A DNA stretch of 64,000 bases from Parasphingopyxis sp. CP4 (lineage in GTDB: Bacteria; Pseudomonadota; Alphaproteobacteria; Sphingomonadales; Sphingomonadaceae), in contig NZ_CP051130.1 of the NCBI RefSeq assembly GCF_013378055.1, positions 1,116,001 through 1,180,000 of the forward strand. Reading direction: 5' to 3'. Positions 30,340 to 39,030 of this stretch are shown in pieces. Position 1 is the first letter of the stretch, and the number at the start of each line of letters is the position of its first letter. The position numbers were made by a program, and so were the translations under genes. The notes beneath the pieces were generated by a model, which worked only from the letters and a program-made list of their open reading frames with translations, ran no database searches and was not told the DNA's origin.

Positions 30340-31466
30340 GACGATGCGCCTCGATTGGCGGACGAGAGGTACGACAGGGCACTGCGATAGGCCGGATCTA
30401 CCCGCCATGCCCGCATCGCCTCCTCAACATTCGTCGCGTCCAGCGTATCATATGTTTCGATCCACGCCGCGGCGTGATTGTCGGCCGTAGCTTCGTCTTG
30501 CGAAACTGCCCTGCTTATCATGGTCACTAACTGGGAAGCGGTATCGCGATCGACACCGATGGATTTGAGCAAAACCATATGCGTCGCCACATCGGGCATG
30601 GATATCATGTCCCAGGCCGCTTCGAACTCAATCTCAGCACGCACGGCCACCATCGCGACATAGAGATGCAGCCGCGCCCCGTGCACGGCTTCAACCCATA
30701 GTGAGGGATCGACAGATCCAGCATCTTGCAACGCAGTCGCAAGTGTTTCGGCAGCGACGGCAAGCGCTGAAGTGTCATCATGCTCGGCAACCATTGCGCC
30801 CGCCACCAAGGTAACAACGGTTTCAAGCCGCGCCTGATCGAGCTCGTCAAACCGCTTTCCATAATCGCGAATTGCCGCAGCGATTGTCCATATCAACCGA
30901 CGGGCAACAGGCTCAGGTAAATCAGCCCGGCCAAGACGCGGGTCATCGAAGCGATCATTGGATCGACTCTCAGCAATCAATAGATTCATTGCGCTTGCCG
31001 AGATTGCAGGTTCGGTGTGTTCGGTCAGCTGCTCGATTACTGAGTCTTCGGCGACACTCCCGAAGCGTCGCAAGTAACGGATGATCGTATAGGCTCGGGC
31101 ACGCTGCACCAGTAGCTTGGCCAGTTCGGTGTCATCAGGCAGCTCGGCGGCCGAAAGCGCCGGCCAGGCAATTGCGATATGGGGTGCGCTCAACGATGCG
31201 GTGAATTCTTCAACGGTCTCCAAATCGGGTGAGGCCAAGATACGGGCGCGCAGCTCTTGCTCGATCTGTTCGACCAAGCCGAGCAGCATCTCCCGAATTA
31301 CCCGGCGTTCGACTTCGCTGAGCCGCACAACCTCTGGCCGCATCAGGGCCGCAATGGACAAATACCCACTAAATGATCGGCCATAGGACGCGCGCGCGGC
31401 CGCCGCGAGCAACGCAGCAGCGCGCTCGTCGGCAGTTTCCGGGGCAGAATTGGCCGGATCAGACAT
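30336..31466 (-). CDS. DUF2336 domain-containing protein
   Basis: A 376-residue, nearly all-helical, acidic cytosolic protein of the DUF2336 type, recognised by the LLAAAARASYGRSFSGYLSI and EVERRVIREMLLGLVEQIEQ segments and a long alpha-helical remainder. The family is common in alphaproteobacteria; its role is unknown, though members often lie near signalling genes. The stop codon overlaps the ATG of the histidine-kinase-like gene (ATGA), so the two proteins are made together and may interact. Confidence 0.78.
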   Translation of the reverse strand: MSDPANSAPETADERAAALLAAAARASYGRSFSGYLSIAALMRPEVVRLSEVERRVIREMLLGLVEQIEQELRARILASPDLETVEEFTASLSAPHIAIAWPALSAAELPDDTELAKLLVQRARAYTIIRYLRRFGSVAEDSVIEQLTEHTEPAISASAMNLLIAESRSNDRFDDPRLGRADLPEPVARRLIWTIAAAIRDYGKRFDELDQARLETVVTLVAGAMVAEHDDTSALAVAAETLATALQDAGSVDPSLWVEAVHGARLHLYVAMVAVRAEIEFEAAWDMISMPDVATHMVLLKSIGVDRDTASQLVTMISRAVSQDEATADNHAAAWIETYDTLDATNVEEAMRAWRVDPAYRSALSYLSSANRGASS

Positions 31467-31520
31467 GGCAGAGACATAGCCGAAACGTCGTTAAGACCGT
31501 GCTAATCTTGTTTCAGGAGC

Positions 31521-32759
31521 TCAGTCTCGGTTGCGAACGCCCTCTCTGATGATATTTTGCTGTAATATCAGTGTGATATAGGCATAAATTACGACCGCGA
31601 TAGGCCAGTAATACCAGAGAGCAGCTGCGGCAAATGGAATTATCAGCCAAATCGCCGCGTTTCCGTCGGCCAGCCAGGGCATCAAACGGCTCTCAAAATT
31701 GGGAAATTTGCGGATCTGAACGCTCGCACGTCGTGCCAGAACGAGCAGCAAGATCGCCATGATTGCCATCACTGGATAGGCTGCTTCTCCTGTTTCGGCC
31801 CAAGCAAGACTGCCCATGGCCAACATCGCGGTCGCCTGGGCAAAGCCGCGCACCGCTCGCAGCTCCCAGCTGCCCTCATAATCGCGCAGCTGGGCGAGAT
31901 CGATACGGCCAGCAATGGCATCAATCGGACCGGCGAGCAGCAGCAAGATCAGCCCGGTCCAAAGCCACGTCATCCAGATTGCCGCTGCCCCTGCCGCGGT
32001 AAGAAGGATCGCGAAGCCGCGAAGCCAAATCGCGTCCAACCGACGATCGAGAAGCATCGGCGCAACGCGTATCGCAATCGGGCCATAGAGAAACCGCTCG
32101 GGCCAACTTTCAACCTGGACGCTGTTTCGCCGCAACATGGTATGCCCGGCATCGCGGCTATCATCCTTGCCCTCGGCCAGCAGGACGGCTTCACTCGCGT
32201 CGACGACAACACCGGCATCGCCATCTACTGGCAGAAAGTCTGCTCCGCCCTGAACAATCCTCCGCATCAGGGTTGATTGCAGATCCCACTCACCGAGCAT
32301 CTGCGCCGTCGCGGCAACGCTCTCGACCGTCGTCAGCGCAAGTCCCGCCCATCGGTGGCTGGCATCGACGCGCTCAAACTCCGTATTGTCTGGTGTGTCG
32401 GCGACAACCAAAATGGTCGGCGCTGTCCGCGCTGCCATCGCCTCAAAACAATCTGGTGCCGCCACCAACCCGTCAGCGACCAGCAGCACAGCTTCCTCGG
32501 GATGAAAATGATCGGCGGCATCCATTGGATCGCGGGCGAGCCGGACCGCAATTCCATCGCGCTTCAATCGATCAAGTGCGGCACTGAGTTCGGCGGGTAC
32601 CCGCTCAACAAGCACGACAGCATGGCTCGCGCCCGCTTCAATCGCCCGGCGAACCTGATGCTCCAAAAGGCTGCGACCAGCCATTGGCAGCATTGCCCGA
32701 AGCCCGGCAGCGCCGTCTTCTGCTTCCTGATAGGCCGCGATTAGCGCCGCAAAAGCCAT
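31521..32759 (-). CDS. Membrane protein resembling a degenerate nucleotidyltransferase/CDP-alcohol phosphotransferase fusion
   Basis: A 412-residue protein. Residues 1-200 look like a sugar-nucleotidyltransferase Rossmann fold (LPMAGRSLLEHQVRRAIEAG at 24-43; LLVADGLVA at 92-100), but the glycine-rich nucleotide loop before it is missing. Residues 205-412 hold several membrane segments in the pattern of CDP-alcohol phosphotransferases; the expected DxxDG..AR site reads GPIDAIAGRI (277-286), with only one Asp and the Arg kept. Both activities are therefore doubtful. ATG 32759 is chosen; a start 21 codons upstream is possible. Confidence 0.6.
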   Translation of the reverse strand: MAFAALIAAYQEAEDGAAGLRAMLPMAGRSLLEHQVRRAIEAGASHAVVLVERVPAELSAALDRLKRDGIAVRLARDPMDAADHFHPEEAVLLVADGLVAAPDCFEAMAARTAPTILVVADTPDNTEFERVDASHRWAGLALTTVESVAATAQMLGEWDLQSTLMRRIVQGGADFLPVDGDAGVVVDASEAVLLAEGKDDSRDAGHTMLRRNSVQVESWPERFLYGPIAIRVAPMLLDRRLDAIWLRGFAILLTAAGAAAIWMTWLWTGLILLLLAGPIDAIAGRIDLAQLRDYEGSWELRAVRGFAQATAMLAMGSLAWAETGEAAYPVMAIMAILLLVLARRASVQIRKFPNFESRLMPWLADGNAAIWLIIPFAAAALWYYWPIAVVIYAYITLILQQNIIREGVRNRD

Positions 32760-32868
32760 AAGTTCCGTTCCGCTGCCATCCGCCCACGGAATAGGCTTAC
32801 AAAGCCTTGCTTGGAAAGGCATCTGGACTGCAAATCGGGGGATTTTTCGCCTGCGCGGCGAACGTCAA

Positions 32869-33195
32869 TTATTCGCTTTCGTCGCCAAAATCGAAGCTGT
32901 TCGAAAAGCCGGCAAGCGACTTATCGATGCGATGAAGCAGCATTTGATCAAATGGGGCGCCCTCTGCGGCCTGATTGGCGAGGACCATCAAATCGGTCAC
33001 ACCAAAGCTTGCAGCAAGGCCTTTAAGCCGCCATGCGGCCACCTGCCATTGCTGATCGTTAACAGCGTTGTGAAGCGCAGAAACCTGCCGTTGCGCGCTT
33101 TGAACAAACGCAGAACGAAGTTCCGAAATCAGCGTCGGATCGTCGCCGACAGCGGCGGCGAGCGTTTTATCAAGGGCGCCTGGATCATATGCCAT
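32869..33195 (-). CDS. Hpt-like protein lacking the phospho-acceptor histidine
   Basis: A 108-residue helical protein with the histidine phosphotransfer (Hpt) fold signature AAWRLKGLAASFG at 53-65. In active Hpt domains this reads A-H-x-L-K-G; here Trp55 stands at the histidine and Leu57-Lys58-Gly59 are kept. The codon is TGG, with no sign of a frameshift. It probably works by binding rather than phosphotransfer. It shares strand and neighbourhood with the histidine-kinase-like gene that also lacks its histidine. Confidence 0.8.
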   Translation of the reverse strand: MAYDPGALDKTLAAAVGDDPTLISELRSAFVQSAQRQVSALHNAVNDQQWQVAAWRLKGLAASFGVTDLMVLANQAAEGAPFDQMLLHRIDKSLAGFSNSFDFGDESE

Positions 33196-33294
33196 AGTGT
33201 GGCCCTAACGCATCGCCGTTAACGCTCCGTTGCCAAACCGGGCTTCCGACGGGCCTAAAACATGGTAAATACGCCCAACCGAGAGGGAAATGCG

Positions 33295-35586
33295 ATGGCC
33301 GAACCTGCAAATGACGTGACGGATCTCGAACGTAATGCCGAGGCGCTGTCCGCGCATATCAGCACAAACGCCGGTACCAGCGAATGGATCGACGAAGAGG
33401 AATGGGATTTTGATCTCGAGGCGCCTTCTTTTGCGGAACGGGTGCCGACAATCATCATCGCATTGCTTGCTCTTGCCTGGACAGGATTTGTCGGTTGGGC
33501 CGCTTATTCGAGCATTGCCGACGAAGCACCGACTTTGACACAGATCGCAAACTGGGTTGCCATTGCAAGCGTGCCGCTGGCGCTCCTTGGTGTCGCTTGG
33601 CTGCTAACCCAACGCACAAGCCGCCGCGAAGCGATCCGCTTTGGGCGCACGTCAGAGGCCCTTCGTGCTGAGGCTCGTCGGCTCGACAATGCAATGGCCG
33701 TCATATCTGCCCAGCTAGCAGAAGTTCGCGAAGGCGTTTCGGGTGAAACCGATCGCCTGCTGACGCTTGGCGATGATGCTGCAGGTCGTATGCGCGCCGT
33801 AAGCGACATGATTGGCGAGGCCAGTCAGTCGATCGAGCAAAAATCCAGCGTCATGGAAAAGGCAACGAAAACGGCACGCGAAGATGTCGAAGTCCTGATG
33901 AACGATCTTCCACGTGCTGAACAACAGGCCCGGGCGGTTAGCACTGGACTGCGCGAAGCCGGCATTAATGCGCATGAGCAAGCAGCCGCACTTGATACGC
34001 AGATGCTGACCCTCAAATCTCGCGGAGAGCAGGCCAATGAGGTGGCGAACGGCGCGGCCCAATCATTGGCTGCAAATCTCGCGCGCATTGAAGGTGTTGC
34101 AGAAGTTGCCGCGGCAAAACTGACAAGCACCGGAGATCTGATCAATTCAACCGTCGATGCGGCCCTCGATCGTTCCAGTGGCGCAGTAGAAGACACCCGT
34201 ACAGTCGTCGACGAAATCGGCACTGCCTTAACCGCAATGATCGAAAATGCCCGCACCAGCTTTAGCAAGGAAGGCGAAGAGGCAGCCGCCGCGCTTGATG
34301 AGCGCATCGCGTCAACGGATGCCGCACTTTCAGCATTCAGCAATCGCTTGGACGAACACCGGACAGCGACATCCGCGACGCTCGGTGATCTGGGCACAGG
34401 GCTTGGCGATATTGAAGGTCGCATCTCCAGCCTATCTGAAGATGGTGCAACCCATGCCCGGGCACTCGGCGAAGAACTAGATAGCCTGGGTCGGGAGATG
34501 GCCGCATTAGGCGAGAGCATTGGCGGCAATGATGAGGCAACAGAACGCCTGATCGCCCGCGCCGCAGAGGTGAAGGCAGCGCTGGACCTCAGTGCGTCCT
34601 CGCTAAGCGATGCGCTTCCGGAGGCGTTTGCAGCCACCGAAGAACGCGCTGTGCACCTGAAAGAGGCGATCACCGATCTGGCCCCCGAACTCGAGACGCT
34701 GCAGAAACTTGCAGACGATACAAGCAGCTTCATCAGCGTGACCGGCGAAAGTTTGGAAGATCAGCGGAGTCAGGTCGGCGTATTTGTCGAAAGGGTCGGT
34801 GATCGTATTACCGCCATGCGGACAGATATTGATAGCATCGAGGCCGCTCTCACCCATTCGTCGGAACAGGCCGAAAGTATTGCCGATGGCGCTGCGCCTC
34901 GGTTGATCGAAACACTGATGCAGGTTCGTGAAACCGCTGATCAGGCAGCCGAGAAAGCACGGGCCGCATTTGGCGAAGTTATCCCACAAAGTGCGGCGGC
35001 TCTGACCGAGGCCACTCAGGCAGCGATGACGGATGCTCTTGGTGAAAATGTCGAAGCGCGCATTGCCGAGCTAACAGCCGCTTCCGAACGGGCAGCCGAA
35101 ACTGCGACTACTGCAATCGCAAATCTCGACAGAAAGATTGCCGAGATTGAGAGCAGGAATTCGTCGGTCCAGCAGCAACTCAGAGAAACGGAGGCAAGCG
35201 CTGAAGAGGCGACGCTCGACGGTTTCGCTCGCAGCGTGACGCTGTTGATTGAATCACTGAACTCAACAGCAATCGATGTCAGCAAGATCCTCTCCAATGA
35301 GGTCACCGACACCGCTTGGGCCGCTTATCTCAAAGGCGATCGCGGTATCTTTTCGCGCCGCGCTGTACGCTTACTGGATACGGGTGAAGCCCGTGAAATC
35401 GTTGCTGAATATGAAAATAACAGCGATTTCCGCGAGCAGGTCAATCGCTATGTGCACGACTTTGAAGCGATGCTCCGCCGGGTTCTGACTGCACGCGATG
35501 GGGCGCCGCTCGCTGTGACACTGTTATCCTCGGATAATGGCAAGCTCTATGTTGCGCTCGCCCAGGCGATCGAACGCCTGCGCTAA
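33295..35586 (+). CDS. Large membrane-anchored coiled-coil protein (TipN-like)
   Basis: A 763-residue protein with an acidic N-terminus, two membrane segments (about 50-72 and 84-105), then about 550 residues of Ala/Glu/Ser/Thr-rich coiled coil. A conserved-looking C-terminal domain follows, with DVSKILSNEVTDTAWAAYLK, GIFSRRAVRLLD and VNRYVHDFEAMLRRVL. The layout recalls the Caulobacter polarity factor TipN, and I recall a similar C-terminal segment there, but this is not verified. The ATG at 33295 has a GAGAGGG site 7 bases away; another ATG at 33262 lacks one. It is divergent from the Hpt-like gene. Confidence 0.72.
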   Translation: MAEPANDVTDLERNAEALSAHISTNAGTSEWIDEEEWDFDLEAPSFAERVPTIIIALLALAWTGFVGWAAYSSIADEAPTLTQIANWVAIASVPLALLGVAWLLTQRTSRREAIRFGRTSEALRAEARRLDNAMAVISAQLAEVREGVSGETDRLLTLGDDAAGRMRAVSDMIGEASQSIEQKSSVMEKATKTAREDVEVLMNDLPRAEQQARAVSTGLREAGINAHEQAAALDTQMLTLKSRGEQANEVANGAAQSLAANLARIEGVAEVAAAKLTSTGDLINSTVDAALDRSSGAVEDTRTVVDEIGTALTAMIENARTSFSKEGEEAAAALDERIASTDAALSAFSNRLDEHRTATSATLGDLGTGLGDIEGRISSLSEDGATHARALGEELDSLGREMAALGESIGGNDEATERLIARAAEVKAALDLSASSLSDALPEAFAATEERAVHLKEAITDLAPELETLQKLADDTSSFISVTGESLEDQRSQVGVFVERVGDRITAMRTDIDSIEAALTHSSEQAESIADGAAPRLIETLMQVRETADQAAEKARAAFGEVIPQSAAALTEATQAAMTDALGENVEARIAELTAASERAAETATTAIANLDRKIAEIESRNSSVQQQLRETEASAEEATLDGFARSVTLLIESLNSTAIDVSKILSNEVTDTAWAAYLKGDRGIFSRRAVRLLDTGEAREIVAEYENNSDFREQVNRYVHDFEAMLRRVLTARDGAPLAVTLLSSDNGKLYVALAQAIERLR

Positions 35587-35867
35587 GAGCTGTTGCGCAT
35601 CGACTCCGGTTTTAGAAAATCGAGAAAGTCCGTGCCAATCCAGCCATAGCTGTAATTTGCATAGAATAACGCGAACAAAATAGTCGCAACCAAGGTTGTG
35701 CGCACCACTATCCGGCCAGCACGAAATCGATGCGGGGCGCTTTCTGCGTGACCCGGTTCCGGTTCCACACCCATTTCTCGATCCGTTTGCACACCAAAGG
35801 GCAGAACGATGAAAAGCGAGAGAAACCAGAAAAGAAAATAGATCGCCAGAGCAGAAATTGGCTCCAT
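35583..35867 (-). CDS. DUF1467 family membrane protein
   Basis: A 94-residue protein with two membrane segments (SALAIYFLFWFLSLFIVLPF and the TTLVATILFALFYANYSY region). The conserved PFGVQTDREMG between them marks the DUF1467 family. Function is unknown. The ATG at 35867 has a GGAGG site and lies just after the rnj stop codon, so it is read from the rnj transcript. Its 3' end overlaps the convergent coiled-coil gene by 4 bp. Confidence 0.85.
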   Translation of the reverse strand: MEPISALAIYFLFWFLSLFIVLPFGVQTDREMGVEPEPGHAESAPHRFRAGRIVVRTTLVATILFALFYANYSYGWIGTDFLDFLKPESMRNSS

Positions 35868-35869
35868 GG

Positions 35870-37507
35870 CTAAACCTCCATCAGGGACACATTGACCACC
35901 GGTTTCTTGCCGGTCCAATGCGTGGCCATTCTCCGCACGGCCAATCGAATAGCCTCACGCAGTTTTTCGGGATCGCTAGCGCCGGCGCGCGCCGCATTGG
36001 CAGCGGCCTCAATCGCCTCATCGATAAATGTCTCACGATCTTCCTCGACCGGAATGCCGGCCATTGAGAAGGATGGACTGCCGCGCATCTTGCCATCTGC
36101 GCCAAAGGCCACGGTCACGGCGATCAAGCCACGTTGGCCGATCCGGCGTCGCTCGTTCATCGCCTCGCCGTCCGCCGCAACAATCGTATCCCCGTCGAGC
36201 ACGAGACGCCCCACTCGCTCATGGCTGATTATTTTGGGGCCGTCGGGCGCAAGACGGACCACATCGCCATTCTGCTGAACAATGGTCTTGGGAATCCCCT
36301 GCGACGCGCCGAACCGCGCTTGCTCCGCCATATGGCGCATTTCGCCATGTACGGGCACCAATATCTCCGGCCGAATCCACTCGTACATTTTTGCGAGCTC
36401 GGGACGACCCGGATGCCCGGATACATGCACCATGGCCTGGCGATCCGTGATGATCGGTATCTGTTTCTCTGCCAGCGCATTCTGAATGCGGCCGATGGCG
36501 AGCTCGTTGCCGGGTATCTGCTTGGAGCTGAAAATGATCAAATCTCCGCTGTCCAGGGTCAACGGATGATTATCTTCGGCAATCCGCCCCAGCGCGGCAC
36601 GGGATTCCCCCTGCCCACCTGTGGCAATGATCAGCAGCTCGCGCGCCGGAATGCGCATGGCTTCGTCAAAATCGATGGTCGGCGGAAAATCCTTCAGATA
36701 GCCGACTGCCTTGGCGGTATCGATAATCCGATTGAGCGAGCGCCCGGCGACGCAGACTTTGCGCCCGGTTTCGTTCGCGATCCGCCCCAGCGTCTGCAGT
36801 CGCGCTGCATTGGATGCAAAGGTTGTTACGAGTACGCGGCCGGTTGCCTCGCTGATAATCTCGCCAAGTCCAGCCTTGACCGCGCCTTCGCTGCCAGAGT
36901 CTTTCTGATTGAAAACATTGGTCGAATCGCAGACCAGCGCCAAAATTCCAGTATCACCAATCGCCTTCATTTCTTCCGGGCTGGTCGGCGTGCCGGTTTG
37001 TGGATCGGGATCGAGCTTCCAATCGCCGGTATGGAACACACGCCCATGGTCTGTCTCAATGACCAGCGCATTGCCCTCAAGTATCGAGTGAGCAAGCGGG
37101 ATGTACCGAAAACCAAAGGGGCCAAGCTCAAAATCAGTTTCCGGCTCGATAACGTTCAGTTCGACCTGTTCCGTGAGACTCGCCTCTTCGAGTTTCCGAT
37201 AGATCAGACCCGCCGTGAATGCGGTCGCATAAAGCGGAACGCCCAAATCGGCTGCCAGATAGGGAATCGCACCGATATGATCTTCATGGCCATGGGTCAG
37301 CACGATGCCGAGCAGATCATCCGCGCGGTCTTCGATAAACTCCAGCTCAGGCAGGACGAGTTCGATGCCGGGATAATAGGGATCGCCAAAGGTCATGCCA
37401 CAATCAACCATGACCCATTTGCCCTGGGTACCGTAGAGATTGACGTTCATGCCAATCTCGCCCGACCCGCCGAGCGCGAGGAAAAGCAATTCGTTTTTGG
37501 GTGTCAT
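35870..37507 (-). CDS. rnj: Ribonuclease J
   Basis: A 545-residue RNase J family protein: a metallo-beta-lactamase nuclease with the THGHEDHIGAIPYL zinc motif near residue 73, the beta-CASP insert with VLVTTFASNAARLQ, and a C-terminal domain. The family has 5' exonuclease and endonuclease activity in mRNA turnover and rRNA maturation. It lies between coaX and the DUF1467 gene on the same strand; 6 bp separate it from coaX. Confidence 0.95.
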   Translation of the reverse strand: MTPKNELLFLALGGSGEIGMNVNLYGTQGKWVMVDCGMTFGDPYYPGIELVLPELEFIEDRADDLLGIVLTHGHEDHIGAIPYLAADLGVPLYATAFTAGLIYRKLEEASLTEQVELNVIEPETDFELGPFGFRYIPLAHSILEGNALVIETDHGRVFHTGDWKLDPDPQTGTPTSPEEMKAIGDTGILALVCDSTNVFNQKDSGSEGAVKAGLGEIISEATGRVLVTTFASNAARLQTLGRIANETGRKVCVAGRSLNRIIDTAKAVGYLKDFPPTIDFDEAMRIPARELLIIATGGQGESRAALGRIAEDNHPLTLDSGDLIIFSSKQIPGNELAIGRIQNALAEKQIPIITDRQAMVHVSGHPGRPELAKMYEWIRPEILVPVHGEMRHMAEQARFGASQGIPKTIVQQNGDVVRLAPDGPKIISHERVGRLVLDGDTIVAADGEAMNERRRIGQRGLIAVTVAFGADGKMRGSPSFSMAGIPVEEDRETFIDEAIEAAANAARAGASDPEKLREAIRLAVRRMATHWTGKKPVVNVSLMEV

Positions 37508-37513
37508 GCTGGT

Positions 37514-38287
37514 CTATCTAGACCTTTGGTAGAGCATCGCCAGCCCCTGAATCGTCAGATCGGGCTCAATAATGTCGAATATGTCCGTATGCTCATCAAA
37601 AAGGCTGGCCAGCCCGCCCGTGGACACCACTTTCGCGGGTCGACCGATTTCAGCGCGGGTCCGCTCAACCAGCCCCTCGATCATCGCGATATAGCCCCAA
37701 TAGACGCCGATATGCATCTGATCTTCGGTATTGGTGCCGATCACCGAGTTATCGCGCGGTGCTTCGATTGCGATGCGCGGGAGTTTGGCCGCAGCTCCGA
37801 CCAACGCATCGAGCGACAAGTTGATACCGGGAGCAATCACACCGCCTTTGTACGCACCCTTATAGTCGGCGACATCGAAGGTGGTTGCCGTACCGAAATC
37901 GATAATGATCAGATCTTCGGGGTGCAGCGCGTGGGCAGCGATAACGTTGATTGCGCGGTCTGCGCCCAGGCTGGTGGGCTCATCAATATCGAGTGCGATC
38001 CCCCATTCGACGGGCGCCTCTCCAGCAACCAATGGCTCAACATCGAAATATTTTGATGCCAGAACCTGCAGATTATGGAGCGCGCGCGGTACCACGGTAG
38101 AGATGATCACCGCTTCTACGTCGCCGGGATCAAATCCTTGAAGCGCCATGAGATTGTGCAGCCAAACAGCATATTCATCGCCGGTACGCCGCGGATCGGT
38201 CGCGATCCGCCAGCGCGCGACGATCTCACTCTCCTTGACGAGAGCGAAGACAACATTGGTATTACCGGCATCGACAGCGAGCAGCAT
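37514..38287 (-). CDS. coaX: Type III pantothenate kinase
   Basis: Phosphorylates pantothenate, the first step of coenzyme A synthesis. The 257-residue ASKHA-fold enzyme has the phosphate loop [16 protein letters not shown], the pantothenate-side [14 protein letters not shown], and [12 protein letters not shown]. The start at 38287 fits the family exactly. It sits between birA and rnj, 11 bp from the former. Confidence 0.96.
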   Translation of the reverse strand: MLLAVDAGNTNVVFALVKESEIVARWRIATDPRRTGDEYAVWLHNLMALQGFDPGDVEAVIISTVVPRALHNLQVLASKYFDVEPLVAGEAPVEWGIALDIDEPTSLGADRAINVIAAHALHPEDLIIIDFGTATTFDVADYKGAYKGGVIAPGINLSLDALVGAAAKLPRIAIEAPRDNSVIGTNTEDQMHIGVYWGYIAMIEGLVERTRAEIGRPAKVVSTGGLASLFDEHTDIFDIIEPDLTIQGLAMLYQRSR

Positions 38288-38298
38288 CGCATCAGTCC

Positions 38299-39018
38299 TC
38301 AAACAAGGAAAACATCGCCCGCATGCATGACACGGACAGACCCATCCGCCAAGCGCAGGCATAGCGCACCATCGCGGGTGATATCGTCAAAACTCCCGTC
38401 GATACGCTCGCCCGACGGGTCGTGCACACTCAATGCAGTGCCCTTAGCATGCGCACGCTTCAGCCAGCTGGTGCGGATATGATCGAGCCCGTCTGCGCGC
38501 CAACTAACAACCCAGTCGGCAAAGCGGTCCGCAAGTTCGATTAAGAAAATATCCGGAGCCGGCGGCGGTCCATAGGCTGACAGGCTGATAGTCACTCGAT
38601 CCAGACTGTCCGGATGGCTGGCGAGATTGACGCCGATGCCGATGACGATTGCATCATCCTTACGTTCCAAAAGGATGCCGGAAAGCTTTGCCAGTCGAAG
38701 GAGCAAGTCATTCGGCCATTTGAGGCTCAACTCATCATGAGCATCCGTTGGAAGAAATGCTGACACGGCCTCGTAGAGCGCCAGCGATGCCACGAGGGCC
38801 AAGGTCGCTGGCGGTGGATCATCAGGCCGCAGCCGCACCAATGTGCTCGCAAAGAGATTGCCGCTGGGAGAGTCCCATGCCCTGCCCTGGCGTCCGCGCC
38901 CACTGGTCTGGCGTTCGGCGCGCAGCCAGCTGCCTTCCTCTGCGCCGGACTGGGCAAGCGCCATCATGTCATCATTGGTGGAGCCGGTTTCGGCGACGGT
39001 CTGGATGCGGATAGCCAG
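38299..39018 (-). CDS. birA: Biotin--[acetyl-CoA-carboxylase] ligase, probable CTG start
   Basis: Attaches biotin to the carboxyl carrier protein. The catalytic domain is clear: [20 protein letters not shown], then [12 protein letters not shown] and [14 protein letters not shown]. There is no N-terminal DNA-binding domain. The first ATG (38967) would cut off the biotin-binding segment TGSTNDD directly before it. That segment is in frame, and the only common alternative start before the nuoN stop is CTG at 39018, giving 239 residues, the usual length for the short type. Translation may depend on coupling to nuoN. Confidence 0.9.
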   Translation of the reverse strand: MAIRIQTVAETGSTNDDMMALAQSGAEEGSWLRAERQTSGRGRQGRAWDSPSGNLFASTLVRLRPDDPPPATLALVASLALYEAVSAFLPTDAHDELSLKWPNDLLLRLAKLSGILLERKDDAIVIGIGVNLASHPDSLDRVTISLSAYGPPPAPDIFLIELADRFADWVVSWRADGLDHIRTSWLKRAHAKGTALSVHDPSGERIDGSFDDITRDGALCLRLADGSVRVMHAGDVFLV

Positions 39019-39030
39019 GGGGTGCTCGGC

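Noticed and set aside
36134-38056. A 640-codon open frame on the plus strand
   Set aside because: It lies entirely opposite rnj and coaX, whose products are certain; high-GC antisense frames stay open by chance.
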